64,000 nt of DNA from Thermosynechococcus sichuanensis E542 (lineage in GTDB: Bacteria > Cyanobacteriota > Cyanobacteriia > Thermosynechococcales > Thermosynechococcaceae). The DNA is taken from assembly GCF_003555505.1 (NCBI RefSeq), contig NZ_CP032152.1:372001-436000 (forward strand). The letters run 5' to 3'. Both the position numbers and the translations under genes were made by a program. Position 1 is the first letter of the stretch; every line of letters begins with the position of its first letter. Under the pieces are notes generated by a model. It had not been told where the DNA came from and searched no databases. It was given only the letters and a program-made list of their open reading frames with translations. Shown here piece by piece: positions 42,569 to 50,181 of this stretch.

Positions 42569-43648
42569 ATGGGCGATCGCAAGCGGGCATTAATTACGGG
42601 TATCACAGGTCAAGATGGGTCTTATCTCAGTGAGCTACTTCTTGAGAAGGGCTACGAGGTTCACGGCATTATTCGCCGCACCTCCACGTTTAACACTGAT
42701 CGCATTGACCACATTTACGTTGACCCCCACCAAGAGGATGCTGCGCTGCGCCTGCACTATGGGGATCTGACCGATGGCGGTACCCTACGGCGGATTTTAG
42801 AACTCAGCCAGCCCGATGAAATTTACAACTTGGGGGCGCAATCCCATGTGCGGGTGAGCTTTGATGCGCCGCAATACACCGTAGAAACCGTGGCCATGGG
42901 GACGCTGCGACTCCTAGAGGCGATTCGCGAATACCAAGAGCGCACGGGCAAACAGGTGAAGTTTTACCAAGCGGGGTCTTCGGAGATGTTTGGCCTCGTG
43001 CAGGAAGTGCCGCAGCGGGAAACAACGCCCTTTTATCCCCGCAGTCCCTATGCCTGCGCCAAGGTCTATGCCCACTGGCAAACGGTGAATTATCGCGAGG
43101 CCTATAACCTTTTTGCCTGTAATGGCATCCTCTTTAACCACGAAAGTCCTCGGCGGGGGGAAACCTTTGTGACCCGCAAAATTACTCGTGCCGTTGCCCG
43201 GATTGTGGCTGGCCAGCAAAACAAGCTCTATTTGGGCAATTTGGATGCCAAGCGGGATTGGGGCTACGCCAAGGACTATGTACGTGCCATGTGGCTGATG
43301 CTGCAACAGGAGCAACCCGATGACTATGTGGTGGCCACAGGCGAAACCCACTCCGTGCGGGAATTTTTAGAACTCGCCTTTGGTCATGTCGGTCTCAACT
43401 GGCAGGACTACGTGGAATTTGACCCCCGTTATTTGCGTCCCACAGAGGTGGATTTACTCTTAGGGGATCCGACTAAGGCCAAAACCGTTTTAGGCTGGCA
43501 GCCCTCGGTTACATTTCCTGAACTGGTGGCTCTGATGGTGGAAGCGGATCTCCATGCCGTGGGGATTCAAGGCACAAACCCCAAAACCACCTCTGACACC
43601 GTGCTGGATCTCATTGCCCAGCGGCAGTTTATCAGTAAGGCAGACTAA
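42569..43648 (+). CDS. gmd: GDP-mannose 4,6-dehydratase
   Basis: Converts GDP-mannose to GDP-4-keto-6-deoxymannose. The 359-residue protein begins with [15 protein letters not shown] (NAD(P)-binding GxxGxxG), then [13 protein letters not shown], the active-site region QAGSSEMFG with [15 protein letters not shown] (Tyr-x-x-x-Lys), and [16 protein letters not shown], a hallmark of Gmd. It is followed 2 bp later by fcl, which completes GDP-L-fucose synthesis. Confidence 0.97.
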   Translation: MGDRKRALITGITGQDGSYLSELLLEKGYEVHGIIRRTSTFNTDRIDHIYVDPHQEDAALRLHYGDLTDGGTLRRILELSQPDEIYNLGAQSHVRVSFDAPQYTVETVAMGTLRLLEAIREYQERTGKQVKFYQAGSSEMFGLVQEVPQRETTPFYPRSPYACAKVYAHWQTVNYREAYNLFACNGILFNHESPRRGETFVTRKITRAVARIVAGQQNKLYLGNLDAKRDWGYAKDYVRAMWLMLQQEQPDDYVVATGETHSVREFLELAFGHVGLNWQDYVEFDPRYLRPTEVDLLLGDPTKAKTVLGWQPSVTFPELVALMVEADLHAVGIQGTNPKTTSDTVLDLIAQRQFISKAD

Positions 43649-43650
43649 CC

Positions 43651-44592
43651 ATGGATCTCAGTCAAAAAAGGATTCTCGTCACCGGTGGGGCGGGATTTTT
43701 GGGACGCCAAGTGGTGGCACAATTGCAAAAGGCGGGGGCAGTGCCTGAGCAGATTACGGTGGTGCGATCGCGGGACTACGACCTACGCCAACTGTCTGCT
43801 TGCCAAGCCGTTGTTCAAAACCAAGATATTGTCATTCACCTTGCCGCCCATGTGGGGGGAATTGGCCTCAATCAAGCCAAGCCCGCTGAACTCTTTTATG
43901 ACAACCTGATGATGGGGGCACAACTCATTGACTGTGCCTATCGGGCGGGGGTTGAGAAATTTGTTTGTGTAGGGACGATTTGCGCCTATCCCAAATTCAC
44001 CCCCGTTCCCTTCAAAGAAAGCGATCTTTGGAACGGTTACCCCGAAGAAACCAACGCCCCCTACGGCATTGCTAAAAAAGCCCTCCTCGTACAATTACAG
44101 GCCTATCGGCAACAGTATGGCTTTAATGGCATCTATCTCTTGCCTGTGAATCTTTATGGGCCGGGGGATAACTTTGACCCCCTGAGTTCCCATGTGATTC
44201 CTGCTTTAATTCGCAAAGTTGACATTGCTCAGCAACAGGGGGAGAGGGTGATTCCCGTGTGGGGGGATGGTAGTCCTAGCCGTGAATTTCTCTATGTCGA
44301 GGATGCGGCTCGCGGCATTGTCATGGCCACCCAAGCCTACGATCATCCCGATCCCATTAACCTCGGTACGGGGGAAGAAATCACCATTAAGAATTTAGTT
44401 GACCTCATCTGCGATCTGATGGACTTTCAAGGGCAGATTGAATGGCAAACCGATAAGCCCAATGGTCAACCCCGGCGTTGCTTGGACACCACTAAGGCAA
44501 AAGAAGCTTTTGGGTTTCGTGCCCAAATTTCCCTCAAAGAAGGCTTAGAACGTACAATTGCTTGGTATCGTCAGCATGCGGCATCACTATGA
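43651..44592 (+). CDS. fcl: GDP-L-fucose synthase (epimerase/reductase)
   Basis: 313 residues; epimerises and reduces the Gmd product to GDP-L-fucose. It has LVTGGAGFLGRQVVAQL for NADP binding, VCVGTICAYPK (the catalytic Ser position reads Thr-Ile-Cys here rather than the usual SSCIYP), YGIAKKALLVQ with Tyr-x-x-x-Lys, and NLYGPGDNFDPLSSHVIPAL. The TGA stop overlaps the ATG of the GxxExxY gene (ATGA), suggesting coupled translation. Most likely used for cell-surface glycan. Confidence 0.95.
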   Translation: MDLSQKRILVTGGAGFLGRQVVAQLQKAGAVPEQITVVRSRDYDLRQLSACQAVVQNQDIVIHLAAHVGGIGLNQAKPAELFYDNLMMGAQLIDCAYRAGVEKFVCVGTICAYPKFTPVPFKESDLWNGYPEETNAPYGIAKKALLVQLQAYRQQYGFNGIYLLPVNLYGPGDNFDPLSSHVIPALIRKVDIAQQQGERVIPVWGDGSPSREFLYVEDAARGIVMATQAYDHPDPINLGTGEEITIKNLVDLICDLMDFQGQIEWQTDKPNGQPRRCLDTTKAKEAFGFRAQISLKEGLERTIAWYRQHAASL

Positions 44593-44975
44593 GAGACTGG
44601 CTTCAGATTATTAAAGAGATTGCCCAAGACATCTTCCAAGAATTAGGCAGTGGTTTCAGCGAAGCCATCTACCAAAAAGCTTTTGAGGTTGCCCTGCGGG
44701 AACGGCAAATTGAGTACGAGGAACAACGCAAGGTACCGATTTTCTTTCACGGTTATTTTGTCGGGGAAGCCATTCCCGATCTGATTGTGCGTGACAATGG
44801 TCAAGCGGTTATAGTGGTTGAACTCAAGGCTGTTCAGAATATCGGCGATAAGGAAGCCAAGCAAGTCAAGAAGTACATGGAGACCCTCAAAATTCCTGTG
44901 GGGGTTGTCGTCAACTTTCCCACTTCCACAACAGCGGATCACCCACAAATTATTGAAGTGAACCTAAGTTCTTAG
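44589..44975 (+). CDS. GxxExxY protein (PD-(D/E)XK-like)
   Basis: 128 residues from ATG 44589, which overlaps the fcl stop as ATGA. The eponymous motif is GFSEAIY, followed by KAFEVALRERQIEYEEQRK and IPDLIV...VVELKAV, the PD...ExK spacing of a PD-(D/E)XK nuclease fold. GxxExxY proteins are widespread, often near polysaccharide genes, and have no established function. It lies at the edge of the HIP1-free region and may belong to either the fucose operon or the accessory island. Confidence 0.85.
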   Translation: MRDWLQIIKEIAQDIFQELGSGFSEAIYQKAFEVALRERQIEYEEQRKVPIFFHGYFVGEAIPDLIVRDNGQAVIVVELKAVQNIGDKEAKQVKKYMETLKIPVGVVVNFPTSTTADHPQIIEVNLSS

Positions 44976-44978
44976 TCA

Positions 44979-45160
44979 TTATCCAGCACAATAATTGCGA
45001 ATCACCTCATCAATCGAACCGTTTGACTCTACATGCATCCGGGTCCGTTTCACCGCCCTAAAGTCGTGCTCAATCACGTTCAAATCAGGAGAGTAACACC
45101 CCGTGACCCGCTGCTTTGACCACTTCCTGAATTGCCCCTTTCGGCTGAATCGGTGCATTA
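44979..45160 (-). pseudogene. IS630-family transposase C-terminal remnant
   Basis: On the minus strand, one frame reads NAPIQPKGAIQEVVKAAGHG and, after a shift of frame, CYSPDLNVIEHDFRAVKRTR then IDEVIRNYCAG and a stop at 44979. YSPDLNxIE is the last catalytic Glu motif of IS630-type DDE transposases, and NAPIQ matches the MDNAPIH segment. The two pieces are out of frame, the part between them is too short, and everything upstream is lost, so the element is dead. No terminal inverted repeats were found. It separates the GxxExxY gene from the ParB-like gene. Confidence 0.8.
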
Positions 45161-45194
45161 TGCAATAACTACAAGAGCTGTATTGCAGAAAGTC

Positions 45195-45959
45195 CTAGCC
45201 AAATGAGATGCTAACTTCATCCCAGCGGCCTGACGGCGCAATTGCCTTCAGCTCATCCGCAGACTTAAATTTTGTACCTTTTTGAATTTGCTGGATGATT
45301 TTTTCAGCTTCTTCAACTTTTAAGCCTAGCACACGTTTGGTAAGATTCTCAGCCTTTTTGCAGCGATTGATCGACACAGGTGAATTCAATTTTGTTTTCC
45401 TAGGGATACCTTGCTTCAACTCAGCAAAGTTTCTTTTGAATTCATCCAATTCCTGAGCAATTTTTTCGAGTCTATCTATAATGGGTTTAATTTGGTCATT
45501 GAAGCTCTTTTGAAATTCATTAAATAATGTCATAAATGATTGGGAGTCTTGATTAACCAAGTTGCTTCCCTCTGGTGTTTGTAAATAAGAGCTACCATTT
45601 TGAGAATTTATTTGCAAAATAGACTTAAGTCTTTCTTGGAAGGTTAGAACTTCTTCATCTTCAAGCTCAATTCTTGATGCCCATAGTTGATTGATACCCA
45701 ATTCACGGGCAAATTCAACGACCTCTTTACCAAAGATAACTTCATACGCTGTGTCGCCTTCTGGTGTCGTGACTGGACGAATAATGACAGGTATGAGATT
45801 AGTTTTATATTTGTCTAAGTCCTCACGGATCAGTTGTGGTGAAGCAGAGAATAAGTCTTTGGGGTAGGTCTCTGGTACTATCAGATAATCAATATGAATC
45901 TGACCCTGATGCGTCTGATGTAAGCCGAGGTGCTTCGAGATTTGATTGGAGTAACTCAT
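45195..45959 (-). CDS. ParB-like protein with coiled coil and HhH-like C-terminus
   Basis: 254 residues. The N-terminal third (IHIDYLIVPE..., then YEVIFGKEVVEFARELGINQ) has the pattern of ParB/Srx domains, where GERR is replaced by GKEV. Residues about 140-190 are a predicted coiled coil (FNEFQKSFNDQIKPIIDRLE). The C-terminal part, LTKRVLGLKVEEAEKIIQQI followed by FKSADELKAI, resembles a helix-hairpin-helix or ComEA-like fold. It starts 3 bp after the stop of the nuclease-ParA fusion, so the pair is an operon like parA-parB. Much more AT-rich than the surrounding genes. Function inferred from context only. Confidence 0.65.
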   Translation of the reverse strand: MSYSNQISKHLGLHQTHQGQIHIDYLIVPETYPKDLFSASPQLIREDLDKYKTNLIPVIIRPVTTPEGDTAYEVIFGKEVVEFARELGINQLWASRIELEDEEVLTFQERLKSILQINSQNGSSYLQTPEGSNLVNQDSQSFMTLFNEFQKSFNDQIKPIIDRLEKIAQELDEFKRNFAELKQGIPRKTKLNSPVSINRCKKAENLTKRVLGLKVEEAEKIIQQIQKGTKFKSADELKAIAPSGRWDEVSISFG

Positions 45960-45962
45960 ACT

Positions 45963-47309
45963 TTACAACGCCTGAGTAGAAAGATAGCGAGCTAAATTTT
46001 CAAATGAAGTCGTTAAATCATCAATGGATTCTTTACCTGATCGATCTAATTCTTCATAAAACTTTCTACTGAATATCGGTTGCTGAGACTCTGTGGCGCG
46101 CAACATCACAACTCGGTGTGCAATCCATGTTGATTCGGGTAGAATTTGCACTGTCTGTCTTCCATTGGCTACTTTTTCAAGAATATTCGACAACTTCTCT
46201 TTCATCTCATAGTTAGCTGCCGATGTTGTACGATTATACATACTCACAGCGATTCCAAGGAGTCGAGGCGGAGTTTCCATGGCATCCCTGATGGCCTCAA
46301 GGCGGGCTAAAACGTACTCTATTGCCCGTATAGGGTAGGGAGCAAGTTGCGTCGGTATCAGGACTCCATCAGACGCCATCAAAGCAATGGCATTAACTTT
46401 ACCAAAAGCGGGTGGTGGATCAATCAGCACAATGTCATAGCCATGGTTTTTGAGTTTGCGCTGTAATACGCGATCAATATCAATGGTGCTGACCAGTGCG
46501 GGTTCCTTATCAGCGAGGCGAATGTGGGCGGGAACAATGTCAAGGTGCAGGTTGCCCCAAGCTCTTTGATAAACTACATCTTCTAGACTTACCCTTGGCT
46601 CTAGCAATAGGTCAGCAATATCCTTCTTGCCTTGCTCTTCTACATCTTTGAGGGGGTTAATGCCGACGCCAATGGTTAAGTTGGATTGTGGGTCAATATC
46701 AATCAAGAGAACTCGCTTACCCATCGTGGCAAAGGCAGCACCAAGGTTGAGGGTCAGCGTTGTTTTACCAACGCCTCCTTTGTGATTGAAAACAGTAATG
46801 ATCATGGGTGATTCCTTGGAAGTGGCTGTGGAGATAGAAAAATTCTTTGCAAGTGCCTTTTCAAAATGATGATAGACTTTGAGCTTTTGCTGGGTTAAGG
46901 CAGTGATTAGAGTAGCGGCTGCGGAGCGATGTAAAATTTTCGTCAGTTTCTGAATGGTTTTTTTATCAAGGGTGCCTGAAGCACATCTTACTTGTTGCAG
47001 TGGTTCTTTAAGAGGATTTTGATAAAAAAGGTGGTACTCGCGGCCGTTGGTCAGTAAGCCAAAAACTGCACGGGCAGCTTCCATATAGTTTCGCAGTTGC
47101 TGGCTACCGCTCAGTCGGGACTGCGCTGGAGTTTTCACCTCAATGATCAAATAGTTGAGGGGGCGATCGCCCGCCATTGGTAATGTCACCAAAAAATCAG
47201 GGTAGCCGTTGCCCATCCGAGGTTTGGCCTGATACTCAGAAGACTGATAGCCCCACTGCTTAAGCAACGGTAAGATAATTCTTTGTTCAGCATTTGCTTC
47301 ATTACCCAT
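45963..47309 (-). CDS. HsdR-N-like PD-(D/E)XK nuclease domain fused to ParA ATPase
   Basis: Starting at ATG 47309, 448 residues. Residues 1-120 match the N-terminal domain of type I restriction HsdR subunits: E8, the pair YPD38 and IIE57VK59, then QLRNYMEAARAVFGLLTNG and EYHLFY. After a basic linker, residue 169 begins MIITVFNHKGGVGKTTLTLN, a ParA deviant Walker A with the signature lysine, followed by LLIDIDPQSNLT and IVLIDPPPA. The ParA part looks complete. The frame is open back to TTG 47420, but a GATAAT -10 at 47361-47356 supports the later start. An AAGGA sequence precedes the internal ATG 46805, so a free ParA might also be made. Nuclease activity is inferred from residues, not shown. 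Confidence 0.8.
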   Translation of the reverse strand: MGNEANAEQRIILPLLKQWGYQSSEYQAKPRMGNGYPDFLVTLPMAGDRPLNYLIIEVKTPAQSRLSGSQQLRNYMEAARAVFGLLTNGREYHLFYQNPLKEPLQQVRCASGTLDKKTIQKLTKILHRSAAATLITALTQQKLKVYHHFEKALAKNFSISTATSKESPMIITVFNHKGGVGKTTLTLNLGAAFATMGKRVLLIDIDPQSNLTIGVGINPLKDVEEQGKKDIADLLLEPRVSLEDVVYQRAWGNLHLDIVPAHIRLADKEPALVSTIDIDRVLQRKLKNHGYDIVLIDPPPAFGKVNAIALMASDGVLIPTQLAPYPIRAIEYVLARLEAIRDAMETPPRLLGIAVSMYNRTTSAANYEMKEKLSNILEKVANGRQTVQILPESTWIAHRVVMLRATESQQPIFSRKFYEELDRSGKESIDDLTTSFENLARYLSTQAL

Positions 47310-47355
47310 GGGAAGCTGCGATGCAGGGAGAACGCTTTGAGGCTCATGCAAGAAA

Positions 47356-47361
47356 ATTATC
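47356..47361 (-). promoter_or_regulatory. Putative -10 box of the nuclease-ParA operon
   Basis: GATAAT on the minus strand, about 47 bp upstream of ATG 47309, with predicted start near 47349. The -35 region is poor, which would suit an activated or repressed promoter. The 16-bp palindrome at 47383-47398 lies just upstream of it. Confidence 0.4.
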
Positions 47362-47382
47362 CTTGAGAACACTAAAGAAGTG

Positions 47383-47398
47383 GATTTGTTAACAAATC
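47383..47398. repeat. Perfect 16-bp palindrome upstream of nuclease-ParA operon
   Basis: GATTTGTTAACAAATC, perfectly symmetric. It lies in the divergent region between the HD-domain gene and the ParA-type operon, at about -34 to -49 relative to the putative start of the latter. Length and symmetry resemble a ParB-type centromere half-site or a dimeric repressor operator, though the sequence is not the chromosomal parS consensus (TGTTTCACGTGAAACA). Confidence 0.6.
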
Positions 47399-47481
47399 TT
47401 TGTAATACGACAGGCGGCAAGTTATTTTCCCTTTAGAAAAGGGCTGTCGCACAATAGCAATAGATGCTTGAGGTGAAGCGG

Positions 47482-48120
47482 ATGCCCTCTCTACGTTATC
47501 TCGATGCTTTGGAGTATGCGGCTGTTCTGCATCGTGAACAAACGCGCAAGGGATCAAATGTGCCCTATATTTCCCACTTGGTTGCAGTATCCATGATCGC
47601 CCTTGAGTATGGTGCTGATGAGGATGTGGCGATCGCCAGCTTGCTTCATGATGCTGTTGAAGACCAAGGGGGACTGCCGACCCTAGAGGCTATTCGTGAG
47701 CGTTATGGCGATCGCGTTGCTGCAATTGTCCGCGCCTGTTCTGATTCAGTGGCCAATACCCTAGAAGGCGATGCAAAACTGCCTTGGGCAACTCGCAAAC
47801 TGGCCTATATCAAACACATCCAACAGGGCACCACCGCCGATCGCGATGCTCAACTGGTCTCCGCCAGTGATAAATTGCACAACCTACTGTGCATTCTCAG
47901 AGATTATGGCAACGTTGGTGGTGATGTTTGGCTGCGTTTTCGAGCGGGGCGGGAGGGGGTTCTCTGGTACTACCGCGAGTTGATTGCTGCCTTTGAGAGT
48001 GCTCATCTGATTCCTTTAGGCCTGTTGGAGCAGTTGCAACACACATACCAAGAACTTAGCCATGCCGTCGAGCAGGAGGAAGGTTTTGTGCTGCCGTCTA
48101 GTGATGTGCCTGTGGCATAG
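47482..48120 (+). CDS. HD-domain (p)ppGpp hydrolase-like protein
   Basis: 212 residues from ATG 47482, chosen over ATG 47464 because GAGGTGAAG lies just before it. It has the HD hydrolase set of RelA/SpoT and small alarmone hydrolases: RKGSNVPYISHLVAVS, IASLLHDAVEDQGG with the HD pair, RYGDRVAAIVRACSD and SASDKLHNLL. There is no synthetase domain. Probably degrades (p)ppGpp or a related nucleotide, though HD hydrolases of this type have varied substrates. HIP1 sites and normal codon use return here, so it looks like a core gene bordering the island. Confidence 0.85.
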   Translation: MPSLRYLDALEYAAVLHREQTRKGSNVPYISHLVAVSMIALEYGADEDVAIASLLHDAVEDQGGLPTLEAIRERYGDRVAAIVRACSDSVANTLEGDAKLPWATRKLAYIKHIQQGTTADRDAQLVSASDKLHNLLCILRDYGNVGGDVWLRFRAGREGVLWYYRELIAAFESAHLIPLGLLEQLQHTYQELSHAVEQEEGFVLPSSDVPVA

Positions 48121-48214
48121 GTCAAGGGCGTTACTCCCCTAGAGTCTCTGCTGGAGTAGTATCATGAAAGCAACTTCAAGCCCACTGGCGTCACCAACTT
48201 AGGAGCATCAATCA

Positions 48215-48418
48215 ATGGATGGCTTTTGGGAAAATGTCCTGCGCTACCAACGGTATTTTGTTACGGTTCTATTGGGCGTAGTGTGGAATGTTGTTGAGCC
48301 ATTGGTGCCGCTTTTGAAGCGTCCGCTGAGCGCGATCGCCCTTATTGGCCTCATGGTGGGACTCCTCACATTTGTGGCACTGACGTTACGCGCAATGTTG
48401 GGTTTAACCGCTGCATAA
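48215..48418 (+). CDS. DUF751 (Ycf33-like) small membrane protein
   Basis: 67 residues, MDGFWENVLRYQRYFVTVLLG, with two hydrophobic segments (about 14-33 and 40-62) and the ending LTLRAMLGL. The FWENVLRYxRY start matches the cyanobacterial/plastid DUF751 family (Ycf33). Function unknown. An AGGAG ribosome-binding site precedes ATG 48215. It leads a three-gene run with DUF3038 and DUF4335 genes, spaced by 9 and -1 bp. Confidence 0.8.
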   Translation: MDGFWENVLRYQRYFVTVLLGVVWNVVEPLVPLLKRPLSAIALIGLMVGLLTFVALTLRAMLGLTAA

Positions 48419-48427
48419 GGTGGTACG

Positions 48428-49030
48428 ATGGCCTCTTCCCTGCCCATCAAGGCACAAATTGACCTGATTTTGCTGAGTCTCGAAGCCTTGGCGCATGTGG
48501 GTTCGGCAGAGGTACTGGCATTGGCAGAAGTCATGGGGTTTGAGGCCTATTTGCCGGATCGCGTGGGGTTATGGCGACTGCGGCAATCGAGTCCCCTGCG
48601 GCGGGGGCGCAATGGGCGACGTAAATTGGATGTGGATGAAGCCCGTGCCTTGGCCTTGATCTGCACCCGCTTAGCGCAGCAACACCAGCAAACCATCCGC
48701 ACTGCTATTGAACGCTGGCAACAGCAAACGAGTCAAGGTCGCGCCCCCTACTTAGATCCGGTTCTCGGAGATTATATTGACCGCTTCACCAGTTTGTATC
48801 AAGAGCGGATGGCCGACAGCAGCAGGGATGGTAGTGAATTGGCACAACTGGCCTTAGATTTACTCGTGGATTTGCTCTTTTACAGTACGCCCCAAGGGGC
48901 ACGTCGCCTTTGGATCACCCTGCTAGAACGCACGGCACCGCCCCCTCCTTCCCTATCGTTGGTCGAACCTGAGCCAGTACCTGCACCAGCCCCTGAATTG
49001 CCCACCCTGTTTCCCCATTCGGACGTGTAA
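48428..49030 (+). CDS. DUF3038 cyanobacterial protein
   Basis: 200 residues, mostly helical, with KAQIDLILLSLEALAHVGS at the N-terminus, RVGLWRLRQSSPLRRG, DVDEARALALICTRLA and a C-terminal tail rich in proline and glutamate. This pattern and its pairing with a DUF4335 gene fit the DUF3038 family, which is restricted to cyanobacteria as far as I recall. Function unknown. The stop codon shares one base with the ATG of the following gene (TAATG), indicating translational coupling. Confidence 0.75.
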   Translation: MASSLPIKAQIDLILLSLEALAHVGSAEVLALAEVMGFEAYLPDRVGLWRLRQSSPLRRGRNGRRKLDVDEARALALICTRLAQQHQQTIRTAIERWQQQTSQGRAPYLDPVLGDYIDRFTSLYQERMADSSRDGSELAQLALDLLVDLLFYSTPQGARRLWITLLERTAPPPPSLSLVEPEPVPAPAPELPTLFPHSDV

Positions 49031-50181
49031 TGAGTACTACCCTCAGCTATTCTCAACCGACCTGTCAACTGGATGTTGCTGCTGAATTTTTGCCCTTCAG
49101 TCGGAAGCTGCGCCGTGCGCCGGTGCGATCGCTCCACTTTACACTGGCTCTCGGAGAAAAACTCAGCTTTGAGGGCAACGATCGCCAGCTCTATCAACTG
49201 AAAACGCTGGTCAACCAGTATATTGAAAACTTTCTTAGTTACCACCAACATCCCACGGAAGTCTCAACAGCAGGCTGGCTCTTGCGATCGCGATCGCCTC
49301 TTGAACATGAACTTCATCTACCTGATGGGCGGGTCATTCTTCTGCAACTGACAGAACTATACGATTTAGTGACCGTTCTTGACGACTGGTCTGCCGTCAT
49401 GGAGCCGTTGCCAGAACTGGTGGAGCGCGCCCAATCAACCCTTGCTCAAATCCCAATCTGGGTCAAAAGTGCAGCGGTGGCCGTGGGTGTGGGTGCTGCC
49501 TTCACCCTTGTTACCCAACGCTGGCTTATACCTCCAGCTTCGATGGTCATCACTTCCCCCGAGGCGACCCGTGAGGAACCCAACCTGCCTCCCCTAGGGA
49601 TGCCATCCCCTTTACCAGAACCTGCGGAAACCCCCCAACTCGCTCCCCTACCTAGCCCACCGCCAGCTCCCCCTGAAACTGCTACCCTTGTACCGCTGCC
49701 CTCGCCGCCAGACATGCCGCCCCCAGCTAGCTTACCGCCGCCACCTACCGTTACCCCATCCCCCCCTCCGGTTGCGCCAAAGACACCCCCACCTCAAACG
49801 CCTGATCAAAACAACGTCGTGGTGCAGACTCCCACTGAGCGTGCTCCTGCGGGTATTGAATCTGCTCCAATGATTACCCCCCCAGCCGAAACTACCCCCG
49901 TCCCTGCCACCACCCTGCGGGAGGTGAAAACCTATTTTCAGGACCGTTGGCGTCCGCCGGCCAGCCTAGACACGAGTTTGGAATACCGCATCGTTCTCAA
50001 CCCCGATGGCACCCTTGCCCAAGCGCTACCCCTCAATGGTGCAGCAGCTCGCTTTATTGATCGCACGCCGATTCCGTTGCGGGAAAGTCCTCTAGCAAGT
50101 CCCTTTGGGGGCGATCGCTCGATTTTACTGCGGTTAGTCTTGATGCCCTCTGGCAGCGTGCAAGTATTTGCTGAAAATTAA
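49030..50181 (+). CDS. DUF4335 cyanobacterial protein with Pro-rich linker
   Basis: 383 residues. The N-terminal part (LSYSQPTCQLDVAAEFLP to about 135) is the DUF4335-type domain. A single hydrophobic segment (about 150-168) is followed by a proline-rich stretch of roughly 110 residues (many PLPSPPP-like units), which would span a wall or periplasm. The C-terminal domain (about 295-383, YFQDRWRPPASLDTSLEYRI) resembles a small beta domain. Likely membrane-anchored. Always paired with DUF3038 in my recollection; function unknown. Confidence 0.75.
   Translation: MSTTLSYSQPTCQLDVAAEFLPFSRKLRRAPVRSLHFTLALGEKLSFEGNDRQLYQLKTLVNQYIENFLSYHQHPTEVSTAGWLLRSRSPLEHELHLPDGRVILLQLTELYDLVTVLDDWSAVMEPLPELVERAQSTLAQIPIWVKSAAVAVGVGAAFTLVTQRWLIPPASMVITSPEATREEPNLPPLGMPSPLPEPAETPQLAPLPSPPPAPPETATLVPLPSPPDMPPPASLPPPPTVTPSPPPVAPKTPPPQTPDQNNVVVQTPTERAPAGIESAPMITPPAETTPVPATTLREVKTYFQDRWRPPASLDTSLEYRIVLNPDGTLAQALPLNGAAARFIDRTPIPLRESPLASPFGGDRSILLRLVLMPSGSVQVFAEN

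Noticed and set aside
44976-45194. Intact insertion sequence
   Set aside because: Only a frameshifted C-terminal piece is present and no terminal inverted repeats are visible.
47383-47398. Canonical chromosomal parS site
   Set aside because: The palindrome has the right size but not the TGTTTCACGTGAAACA sequence, so I list it only as a parS-like or operator candidate.
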